DNA of 6,736 nt from Candidatus Elarobacter sp. (GTDB taxonomy: Bacteria > Vulcanimicrobiota > Vulcanimicrobiia > Vulcanimicrobiales > Vulcanimicrobiaceae). How positions within the stretch are numbered: the first letter of the stretch is position 1; each line of letters begins with the position of its first letter. Made by a program: the position numbers and the translations under genes. Of this stretch, positions 1 to 5,344 are shown one piece after another. The DNA lies in NCBI GenBank assembly GCA_030150085.1, contig JASLGJ010000519.1, positions 1 through 6,736 of the forward strand, written 5' to 3'. Below the pieces are notes generated by a model. That model searched no databases. It was not told the origin of the DNA and worked only from the letters and a program-made list of their open reading frames with translations.

Positions 1-945
1 GGCCAGCCGGTCCATCGTCGCGCGCACCTGGCGCGACACCGCCAGCGCGTTGCCGCTCTGCAGCTGCAGGATCCCCAGACCGATGCCCTCGTTGCCGTCG
101 AACCACAGCGAGCCCGAGTAGTTCTCCGCCCCGAGCACGACTCGCCCGACGTCGCGCACCTTCACGAAGCCCCCGTCGGGATTGGTCTTGAGCACGATGT
201 TGGCGAACTGGCTGGAGTCGTGCAGGCGGCCGGTGGCGAGGACCGAGTACTCGTAGGGCTGGTGGCCGTTGGTCGGCGGCGCGCCGATCGCGCCCGCCGC
301 GACCTGGACGTTCTGGGCCTGCAGCGCGGTCACCACGTCGCCCGCCGTCAGGCCGTTGTCGGCCAGGCGCTTGGGGTCGACCCACAGGCGCATGGCGTAC
401 TTGCGCTCGCCGAACACCCGCACGTCGGAGACGCCGTTGATGCGCTTGAGGTCGTTGACGACGTTGTTCTCGAGGAAGTTGGTCAGGTAGGCCTGGTCCC
501 AGCGCTTGTCGGACGACGTGACGCCCAGCGCGGCCACGAACGTCCCCGAGTTCTTGGAGACGGTCACGCCGATCTGCTTGACCTCGTTGGGCAGCCGGCC
601 CTGAGCCAGGTTCACCGCGTTCTGCACGTCGTTGGCGGCCTGGTCGAGGTCGCGGTCGAGGTTGAACGTCGCGGTGATGGAGGAGCTGCCGTCGCTGCCC
701 GAGGTGGACTGGATGTAGCGCAGTCCCTGGACGCCGTTGATGGCCTCTTCGAGCGGGGTCGTCACCGACGACTCCACCGCCTCGGCGCTGGCGCCTTGGT
801 AGAACGCCGAGACGCTCACCGTGGGCGGCGCGATGTTGGGGAACTGCGCGATGGGCAGGGTCGGGATCGAGATGAGCCCGAGCAGTAAGATGACGAGCGA
901 GCACACCGATGCGAAGATCGGGCGCCTCAGGAAGAAGTCGACCAC
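1..945 (-). CDS. RND (HAE1/AcrB-like) efflux pump, N-terminal 315 residues, cut by the left window edge
   Basis: This is the inner-membrane pump subunit of a tripartite multidrug-type exporter, which uses the proton gradient to push substrates out through an adaptor and an outer-membrane channel. The reading frame is open from the GTG at 945-943 to base 1, giving 315 residues with no frameshift. Residues 1-9 (MVDFFLRRP) are the classic RND start. Residues 10-28 form the first membrane helix, followed by the family motif IPTLPIAQFPNIAPP (27-41). Porter-domain sequence follows, including GASAEAVESSVTTPLEEAI (51-69). The docking-domain segment KYAMRLWVDPKRL (182-194) leads to AQNVQVAAG (210-218), which closely parallels AcrB. 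The remaining two thirds of the protein, including the proton-relay helices, lie outside the window. GTG 945 was chosen because it gives the standard N-terminus; its ribosome site is weak. No adaptor gene lies upstream, where an asparaginase sits instead. Substrate cannot be predicted. Confidence 0.94.
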   Translation of the reverse strand, partial: MVDFFLRRPIFASVCSLVILLLGLISIPTLPIAQFPNIAPPTVSVSAFYQGASAEAVESSVTTPLEEAINGVQGLRYIQSTSGSDGSSSITATFNLDRDLDQAANDVQNAVNLAQGRLPNEVKQIGVTVSKNSGTFVAALGVTSSDKRWDQAYLTNFLENNVVNDLKRINGVSDVRVFGERKYAMRLWVDPKRLADNGLTAGDVVTALQAQNVQVAAGAIGAPPTNGHQPYEYSVLATGRLHDSSQFANIVLKTNPDGGFVKVRDVGRVVLGAENYSGSLWFDGNEGIGLGILQLQSGNALAVSRQVRATMDRLA

Positions 946-1000
946 GCTGCGTTCGACCCCGTCGAACAGTGCCGGGTTGCCGCCCGGCGGTTGCTTTTTA
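946..1000 (+). terminator. Hairpin with T-tract on the plus strand, facing the 3' end of the asparaginase gene
   Basis: On the plus strand, GCCGGG (971-976) can pair with CCCGGC (983-988). Alternatively, CCGC (980-983) can pair with GCGG (987-990). TTTTT follows at 995-999, running directly into the reversed asparaginase stop codon. The orientation suits an intrinsic terminator for plus-strand (antisense) transcription about to enter the asparaginase gene. It does not suit a terminator for the asparaginase message, which would read AAAAA before the hairpin and no T-run after it. The T-run starts 4-6 bases after the stems, so efficiency is doubtful. The sequence otherwise forms the 52-base gap before the pump gene. 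Confidence 0.3.
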
Positions 1001-2041
1001 CGAGACCGCGGCAGCCGCTTCCGCGGGGAGCCAGCCGTCGAGCGCGGCGACCTCGCCGACCAGCGTTCCGGCGGCGTTGAGCAGCGTCGCCCGGGCGTGC
1101 GGCGCGAGCTCGGCCCGGGCGGCCGGTTCGAGCGCGCGCAGCGCGTCGAGCACCGCCAGCGTGGCGGGCGGGGCGGCCCGGCGGGAGCCGTCGAGGACCT
1201 TGAGCGCCAAGCCCAGCCCGGCGTCGAGCAGGGCGTCGCAGTGGACGCCCTCGGCCCCGGCCTTGGCGACGATCCGCCCCCCGCTGGCCCGCATCAGGTC
1301 GGTGTCGAAGCGCTCCGTGCCGGCCACGTACCACGGCTCGCGGCCCATCGCGGACGCCACCCGGGCCAGCGCGCCGGCGTCGCCGTCGTCCAGTCCCTCC
1401 AGCGTCGCGAAGCGGGCGAAGGAGGTCGCGGCCTTGCGCAGCGAGGTCGCGTAGACCGGGATCCCGCAGCCGTCCACGCCGAGCTGGTCGGGCCCGAACC
1501 GGTCGTCGCTGACCCGCTCGCACAGGGCCAGGATGGCCCGCTGGGCGGGGTGGTCGGGCTCGAGATAGCCCTCCAGCGGCGCGCCCAGGACCGTGGCCAG
1601 GGCCAGGATGCCGGCGTGCTTGCCGCTGCAGTTGTGGTGCAGCGGGCCGGGCGCCTCGCCGCGCTCGGCCAGGGCCTGCGCGGCCGGCTCGTACTGCGGC
1701 GGGTGGACCCCGCAGCGCAGGTCGGCCGGCGAGGCCCCGATCCGCTCGAGCATGCTCGCGACCAGCTCGGTGTGACCCGGCTCGCCGTTGTGCGAGGCGC
1801 ACATCACGGCCAGCTCGCGCTCGCCGAAGCCGAAGCGCTCCAGGACGCCGGCCCGCACCGCGGCCGCGGCGATGAACGGCTTGGCCGAGCTGCGCAGGAA
1901 GACCGGGGTCTCCACGGTCCCCACCTTGAGCGCGACGGTGCCGTCGGGCGCGCACACGCAGGCCGCGACGTGGTGGACGGACTCGACCCGCGGTCCGCGG
2001 CGGACGGCGACCGCGGGCACGCCCGCTAGCTCCCAAAACAT
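998..2041 (-). CDS. L-asparaginase, asparaginase II family (Rhizobium etli AnsA/ReAV type)
   Basis: This enzyme hydrolyses L-asparagine to aspartate and ammonia in the cytoplasm. The 347-residue product has no signal peptide and matches the family length of roughly 330-370. Family signatures appear in order: FLRSSAKPF (48-56), MCASHNGE (80-87), HHNCSGKHAG (135-144), VDGCGIP (189-195) and IVAKAGAEG (257-265). In the R. etli enzyme the catalytic pairs are Ser48/Lys51 and Ser80/Lys263, with a metal site formed by Cys135, Lys138 and Cys189. The equivalents here are Ser51/Lys54, Ser83/Lys260, and Cys138, Lys141 and Cys192, with a constant offset of three for all but the last lysine, so the active site looks complete. 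This family is unrelated to the E. coli AnsA/AnsB fold. The ATG at 2041 is chosen because the family homology begins there. The frame stays open upstream, but that stretch is antisense to the next gene. It may share a transcript with the pump gene 52 bases downstream. Confidence 0.94.
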   Translation of the reverse strand: MFWELAGVPAVAVRRGPRVESVHHVAACVCAPDGTVALKVGTVETPVFLRSSAKPFIAAAAVRAGVLERFGFGERELAVMCASHNGEPGHTELVASMLERIGASPADLRCGVHPPQYEPAAQALAERGEAPGPLHHNCSGKHAGILALATVLGAPLEGYLEPDHPAQRAILALCERVSDDRFGPDQLGVDGCGIPVYATSLRKAATSFARFATLEGLDDGDAGALARVASAMGREPWYVAGTERFDTDLMRASGGRIVAKAGAEGVHCDALLDAGLGLALKVLDGSRRAAPPATLAVLDALRALEPAARAELAPHARATLLNAAGTLVGEVAALDGWLPAEAAAAVS

Positions 2042-2070
2042 GACGAGGACGAGCCGTTCGGCTCCTCGCT
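2042..2070 (-). promoter_or_regulatory. Leader hairpin that can hide or move the asparaginase ribosome site
   Basis: Immediately upstream of the asparaginase ATG, the minus strand reads CGAGGA (2068-2063), then a small inner dyad, then TCCTCG (2049-2044). The six-base arms are perfectly complementary, and GCC/GGC pair inside them with a three-base bulge. The only purine-rich ribosome-site candidate, GAGGAG (2067-2062), lies in the left arm and ends 20 bases from the ATG, which is too far for normal use when unfolded. An alternative fold, GAGCCG/CGGCTC (2051-2064), would bring GAGG closer to the ATG. The pairing is directly visible; any regulatory role is inference. As DNA, the dyad at 2051-2064 could also be an operator in this divergent gap. 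Confidence 0.35.
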
Positions 2071-2090
2071 GCGCGCTTCCCGGGCCTGGG

Positions 2091-2107
2091 TACGATGCTC
2101 GCCTATG
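2091..2107 (+). promoter_or_regulatory. Possible -10 box for a leaderless transcript of the propeller gene
   Basis: TACGAT at 2091-2096 matches four of six bases of the TATAAT consensus. It ends eight bases before the ATG at 2105, so transcription would begin at or within a few bases of the start codon. No Shine-Dalgarno-like sequence lies in the preceding bases, which is consistent with a leaderless message. No good -35 box is visible at the usual distance. The 63-base divergent gap leaves little room for other signals, so the asparaginase promoter on the opposite strand may overlap this one or lie inside the start of the propeller gene. Confidence 0.35.
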
Positions 2108-3193
2108 GACGCCCCCGCCAACGCCTCGACCGCCGCCGGAGTCTCGCTGCGGCCCCAAGCGCTCGCCCAGTTCCCCGACCACTGGCCCTCGGGGATCGCG
2201 CCCGCCCGCGACGGGCGCATCTTCCTGAGCTTCCCGCGCCTGGACCCCGTCCCCGCGCCGTACACCTTGGCCGAGCTGGTCGACGGCAAGCCCGTGCCCT
2301 TCCCCGACGCGCTGGTCAACGCGATCGACCCCGGCGACGGCGCGCACCGCTTCGTCTCGGTCCACGGCATCGCGCTGGGGCCTGGTGGCCGGCTGCTCGC
2401 GCTCGATACCGGTGCGACCTCGCTCGAAGGCGGCGACCCCAAGGCCGCCAAGCTCTACGTGATCGACCTCGACCGCAACGCGATCGTCCACGGGATCGGC
2501 TTCCCCGCCGACGTGGTGCTGCCGACGACTTACCTCAACGATCTGGTGATCGACTACAGCCGCGGGAAGGCCGGCTTCGCCTACATCAGCGACTCCGGCG
2601 CCAAGGGCCCCAACGGGATCATCGTGGTCGACCTCGACAGCGGCAAGTCGTGGCGCCGGCTGAGCGGGCAGGACTGCGTGCGCCCGGCCCAGCCGGCCGG
2701 GTTCGCGATCGCCACCGTCGACGGCCCGATCGCCGCCGCGCCCGGGATCGACGGGATCGCGCTCTCGCCCGACGGCCGGACGCTGTGGTGGACCCCGCTG
2801 GGCGGCTACCAGCTCTTCTCGGTCGAGACCGACCTGCTCGCCCACGAGCACGCCGACGACGACCTGATCGCGCGCCACGTCGTGCGCCACGACGAGCGCG
2901 ACTTCGCCTCGGACGGCCTGGACTGCGACCGCGAGGGGCGGGTCTACTTCACCGACGTCACCCACGGCACGCTGCGGCGCTTCATCCCGGCCGAGAACCG
3001 CTACGAGACGCTGCTCCACGGCGAGAACCTGATGGTCTGGCCCGACGCGGTCAAGCTGGGCCCGGACCGGATCGTCTACGTCACCGACAGCCAGGTCAAC
3101 CGGATGCCGAACTTCAACGGCGGGGTGGACCGGCGCGAGCGCCCGTTCACGCTCTACCGGGCCGCGATCGACGCCGACCCGGCCCAGTTCTGA
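2105..3193 (+). CDS. Major royal jelly protein/yellow-family six-bladed beta-propeller protein
   Basis: This 362-residue protein resembles bacterial members of the major royal jelly/insect yellow family, which form six-bladed beta-propellers related in fold to SMP-30/gluconolactonase. Their bacterial function is mostly unknown. Supporting segments are WPSGIAPARDGRIFLSFPR (27-45), VHGIALGPGGRLLALDTG (86-103), TYLNDLVIDYS (142-152) with AYISDSG (159-165), IIVVDLDSGKSWRRL (172-186), GIALSPDGRTLWWTPLGG (217-234) and FASDGLDCDREGRVYFTDV (267-285). The repeated pattern of glycine-rich turn, strand and aspartate fits propeller blades. SDGLDCDREGRVYFTD resembles the metal-site blade of SMP-30-like lactonases. 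Insect relatives are secreted, but residues 1-20 contain no hydrophobic segment, so this copy is probably cytoplasmic. The ATG at 2105 follows a likely -10 box and has no ribosome site. The gene ends one base from the convergent cyclase gene. Family is fairly sure; substrate is unknown, and a general SMP-30/lactonase assignment is the alternative. Confidence 0.82.
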   Translation: MDAPANASTAAGVSLRPQALAQFPDHWPSGIAPARDGRIFLSFPRLDPVPAPYTLAELVDGKPVPFPDALVNAIDPGDGAHRFVSVHGIALGPGGRLLALDTGATSLEGGDPKAAKLYVIDLDRNAIVHGIGFPADVVLPTTYLNDLVIDYSRGKAGFAYISDSGAKGPNGIIVVDLDSGKSWRRLSGQDCVRPAQPAGFAIATVDGPIAAAPGIDGIALSPDGRTLWWTPLGGYQLFSVETDLLAHEHADDDLIARHVVRHDERDFASDGLDCDREGRVYFTDVTHGTLRRFIPAENRYETLLHGENLMVWPDAVKLGPDRIVYVTDSQVNRMPNFNGGVDRRERPFTLYRAAIDADPAQF

Positions 3194-3194
3194 G

Positions 3195-4232
3195 CTAGTT
3201 GGAGGCCGGGGCGGCGAGCGCGAACGAGCGGCGCGCGCGCAGCTCCGGCGCGAACACCGCGCAGCGCCCCGCCCCCATCTCCTTGGCCCGGTACATCGCC
3301 ACGTCGGCGTCGCGCAGAACGTCCTCGGGGTCGGCGTAGCGGCCGTCGATCAGCGCGATGCCGACGCTGGCCGAGACGCAGAACGCGCGCCCGTCGGCGT
3401 CGTCGAGCGGGAACGGCTCGCTCAGCCCGTAGACGATCCGCTGGCCGAGCAGCACGGCGTGCTCCTCGTCCTCGACCCCGTCGAGCAGCACCATGAACTC
3501 GTCGCCGCCGATCCGGGCCAGCGTGTCGCCGCCGCGCACGTAGCACTGCAGCCGGCGCGCCAGCGCGGCCAGGAGCCGGTCGCCGGCCAGGTGACCGAAG
3601 TTGTCGTTGACCAGCTTGAAGCGGTCGATGTCCAGGAACAGCACCGCGCGGCACGGCGCGCCCGGGTCGCGCGAGGCCTCGACCGCGGCCCGCAGGCGGG
3701 TCAGGAACAGCGCCCGGTTGGGCAAGCCGGTCAGGTCGTCGCGGTAGGCCGCGTTGGCCAGGTTCGACTCGAGCAGCTGGAGGCGCAGCATCTCGGTCTG
3801 GGCCAGCCAGCGCTCGGTGACGTCGCGCCGGGTGAAGACCCAGTGCGTCAGGCCGGGCTCGGCGTCGCGCACCGCGACGTAGCGCAGCTCGGCCAGGAAC
3901 GGCGTGCCGTCCTTGAGGTAGTGCAGCGCCTCGAGCTGGCCCGAGCCGCCCGCCGCGAGCGCGCGCTCGAGCGCCGCGAGCGCGGCCGGGTTGGTCTCCG
4001 GGCCGAACAGCGCGCGCAGCGGGTGCAGTCCGGCGGCTTCTTCCGCCCCGTAGCCGGTGAGGTCGGAGAACGCCGCGTTGGTGTAGACCGTGGCCAGCGC
4101 GCCGGCGCGTTCCGTCGCGATGCAGACCGCGTCCGTCGAAGCCGCCAGCGCTTGCTCGAGGATGTGCAGGCATGCTTCGGGAGTGCCGAGCGGAAACAGA
4201 CCCGCGGCCCGCAGGGCGTTGGAGAGGTGCAC
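3195..4232 (-). CDS. PAS (LOV-like) sensor diguanylate cyclase, GGDEF domain
   Basis: This enzyme condenses two GTP into the second messenger cyclic-di-GMP, controlled by an N-terminal sensor domain. It has 345 residues and no membrane segment, so it is cytoplasmic. A PAS domain spans about 23-142 and ends in RRDVTERW (135-142). A short helical linker leads to the GGDEF domain at about 163-332. Visible cyclase signatures are RDDLTGLPNR (164-173), FLDIDRFKLVND (199-210) with metal-binding Asp201, GHLAGD (213-218) and the intact GGDEF active loop (242-246). RGGD (233-236), exactly five residues before the loop, is the RxxD inhibitory site, so product feedback is expected. The PAS resembles a LOV photosensor but lacks its reactive cysteine. 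The GTG start at 4232 has GAGGAA (4246-4241) eight bases upstream. It follows the HD-GYP gene by 22 bases in the same direction, as a probable operon. Confidence 0.95.
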   Translation of the reverse strand: MHLSNALRAAGLFPLGTPEACLHILEQALAASTDAVCIATERAGALATVYTNAAFSDLTGYGAEEAAGLHPLRALFGPETNPAALAALERALAAGGSGQLEALHYLKDGTPFLAELRYVAVRDAEPGLTHWVFTRRDVTERWLAQTEMLRLQLLESNLANAAYRDDLTGLPNRALFLTRLRAAVEASRDPGAPCRAVLFLDIDRFKLVNDNFGHLAGDRLLAALARRLQCYVRGGDTLARIGGDEFMVLLDGVEDEEHAVLLGQRIVYGLSEPFPLDDADGRAFCVSASVGIALIDGRYADPEDVLRDADVAMYRAKEMGAGRCAVFAPELRARRSFALAAPASN

Positions 4233-4240
4233 GGCGGAGG

Positions 4241-4246
4241 TTCCTC
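4241..4246 (-). promoter_or_regulatory. Ribosome-binding site supporting the GTG start of the diguanylate cyclase
   Basis: GAGGAA on the minus strand lies eight bases before the GTG at 4232. It sits in the 22-base gap after the TAG of the HD-GYP gene, so the downstream gene can be translated from a shared message with its own initiation site. Confidence 0.6.
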
Positions 4247-4254
4247 GGGGAGCG

Positions 4255-5223
4255 CTAGGTGCGGTTGGTGACGACGTCGATCATGGCGTCGACGACCAGC
4301 GGGTCGAAGTGCGTGCCGCGGCCCGCGACCAGCCGGTCGAGCGCGTCGCCCGGGGCCAGCGGCGGCCGGTAGGGCCGGCGCCCGATCATCGCGTTGAAGG
4401 CGTCGGCGACGCACACGATGCGCGCCGCGCCCGGGATCGCCTCGCCCCGCGTGCGGTCCGGGTAGCCGTTGCCGTCGTAGCGCTCGTGGTGCGAGTGCAC
4501 CGGCGGCTCGAGGTGGGCCAGGAGCGGGATGCGGGCGATGATCGCCGCGCCGTCGGCGGCGTGGCGCTGCATGATCGCGTACTCGACGGGGGTCAGGCCG
4601 CGCGGGGCGTTGAGGATCGCCGCCGGGGTCGCGATCTTGCCGATGTCGTGGACCAGGCCGCCGCGCGCGACGTCGAGCGCGCTCTGCTTGTCCAGCGCCA
4701 TCCGCTTGGCCAGCCGCGCGCACCAGGTCGAGACGGCCCGCGAGTGCTCGGCGGTCAGCTCGTCGCTGTGGTCGAGCCGGCTCATCAGGTCGTCCAGCGC
4801 GACGTCGATCTCGTCGATCGCCTCGTGCGCGGCGGACTGGCGGACCAGGCGCGGGCGCGCCGCCAGCCGCTCGACCTCGCCCCGCAGGCGGACCATCTCG
4901 TCGAACGAGACGGCGCAGCCGGGCAGGCCCAGGACGGTCGCGATCGCGGTCTCGCAGGCGGCCGGCAGCAGGGCCGCCATCGGCAGCACCGCGACGTAGC
5001 GCTGGCAGACGCCGTCGACCCAGCGCGCGAGGCGGACGAAATCGCCTTCGGCGACCGCGCTCGCGAAGCGCTCGACGAAGCGCAGGGCCAGGATCTCCGC
5101 GCCCACGGTGCGCTGGGCGGGAGCCAGCCGGCTCATGACGGACGAGACGATGTCTCGGCTGCGTGCCCGGCAGCCTGACGCCGAACGCGGGTCGCCGCTC
5201 TCCGCGGCAATGACCTGATACAT
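4255..5223 (-). CDS. HD-GYP cyclic-di-GMP phosphodiesterase with an unassigned N-terminal region
   Basis: This protein probably hydrolyses cyclic-di-GMP, opposing the cyclase encoded next to it. The 322-residue product has no membrane helix. The HD-GYP domain covers roughly 150-320 with its metal and substrate motifs present: EHSRAVS (159-165, His160), HDIGK (192-196), QRHAADG (219-225, His221), HHERYDGNGYP (245-255), ARIVCVADAFNAM (267-279, Asp274) and HFDP (305-308). The residue four before His160 is Leu156, not the glutamate of three-metal relatives, so a two-metal centre is more likely. Residues 1-150 are mostly helical, with six cysteines in the whole chain, and match no family I recognise; they may sense a signal. 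The ATG at 5223 is preferred over an in-frame TTG at 5238 because GGAGAAGG lies five bases before it. It is the first gene of a probable operon with the cyclase. Confidence 0.94.
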   Translation of the reverse strand: MYQVIAAESGDPRSASGCRARSRDIVSSVMSRLAPAQRTVGAEILALRFVERFASAVAEGDFVRLARWVDGVCQRYVAVLPMAALLPAACETAIATVLGLPGCAVSFDEMVRLRGEVERLAARPRLVRQSAAHEAIDEIDVALDDLMSRLDHSDELTAEHSRAVSTWCARLAKRMALDKQSALDVARGGLVHDIGKIATPAAILNAPRGLTPVEYAIMQRHAADGAAIIARIPLLAHLEPPVHSHHERYDGNGYPDRTRGEAIPGAARIVCVADAFNAMIGRRPYRPPLAPGDALDRLVAGRGTHFDPLVVDAMIDVVTNRT

Positions 5224-5228
5224 GAGGT

Positions 5229-5236
5229 CCTTCTCC
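5229..5236 (-). promoter_or_regulatory. Strong ribosome-binding site that fixes the HD-GYP start
   Basis: GGAGAAGG on the minus strand ends five bases before the ATG at 5223. It overlaps the competing in-frame TTG at 5238-5236, so the ATG is the likely start and the five-residue extension is not translated. Confidence 0.75.
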
Positions 5237-5259
5237 AAGCCGGACCCGCCGTTCGCCCA

Positions 5260-5310
5260 AACGCCGGTTCCACCGCCTACATACCCGGGACTAAAGACCT
5301 AAAACCTTCT
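5260..5310 (-). promoter_or_regulatory. Probable promoter and operator region of the HD-GYP/cyclase operon
   Basis: This is the most AT-rich non-coding part of the window. On the minus strand, TATGTA (5283-5278) is a plausible -10 box, giving an untranslated leader of about 48 bases. Upstream are two tandem related units, AGGTTTT (5307-5301) and AGGTCTTT (5300-5293). The second unit overlaps an imperfect dyad, GGTCTTTAGTCC. Such repeats at the -35 position suggest a regulator or non-housekeeping sigma-factor site. No -35 hexamer resembling TTGACA is present. The repeats are directly visible; the role is inference. Confidence 0.35.
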
Positions 5311-5312
5311 CA

Positions 5313-5337
5313 CCCCCAAATTTGGGGGAGTCTTTTT
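5313..5337 (+). terminator. Intrinsic terminator-like palindrome with T-tract on the plus strand
   Basis: CCCCCAAATTTGGGGG (5313-5328) is a perfect 16-base palindrome. It forms a five-GC-pair stem with an AAATTT loop, followed two to three bases later by TCTTTTT (5331-5337) on the plus strand. That is a good intrinsic terminator for plus-strand transcription, yet no plus-strand gene precedes it. Read on the minus strand, it follows the stop of the TPR-protein gene by 16 bases, but only a broken T-stretch (GAGAAGGTTTT) comes after the hairpin, so termination of that gene would be weaker. It may work in both directions, end a short plus-strand RNA, or shield the upstream gene from antisense transcription. 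As a palindrome, it could also bind a dimeric regulator. Confidence 0.55.
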
Positions 5338-5344
5338 GTACAGT

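Noticed and set aside
821..2029. 402-codon plus-strand frame across the asparaginase gene
   Set aside because: It is antisense to coding sequence with recognised catalytic motifs, has low-complexity composition and matches no family.
927..2036. Long minus-strand frame of 369 codons overlapping the asparaginase gene
   Set aside because: It is an arginine/glycine/proline-rich shadow of the asparaginase gene in another frame, a usual by-product of high GC content.
2042..3019. Upstream in-frame extension of the asparaginase reading frame to 3019 (minus)
   Set aside because: It is antisense to the well-supported propeller gene, its composition is unlike the enzyme, and asparaginase homology begins at the ATG at 2041.
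2095..3198. 367-codon plus-strand frame overlapping the propeller gene
   Set aside because: It is an arginine-rich out-of-frame shadow; the frame starting at 2105 has clear family segments.
4090..5178. 362-codon plus-strand frame antisense to the HD-GYP gene
   Set aside because: It has the typical Val/Asp/Arg-rich composition of antisense frames in GC-rich DNA, and no recognisable domain.
3848..5260. 470-codon minus-strand frame across the HD-GYP and cyclase genes
   Set aside because: It is an out-of-frame shadow dominated by Arg, Gly, Pro and Ala; the two real genes carry complete active-site motifs in their own frames.
5224..5312. Possible cyclic-di-GMP riboswitch in the leader of the HD-GYP gene
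   Set aside because: The context was suggestive, but I could not find the conserved core or the paired helices of either known cyclic-di-GMP riboswitch class; only a weak ACC/GGT plus CGTT/AACG stem is visible.
5224..5344. Sigma-28 (flagellar) promoter before the HD-GYP gene
   Set aside because: No TAAA box followed at the right spacing by a GCCGATAA-like box is present.
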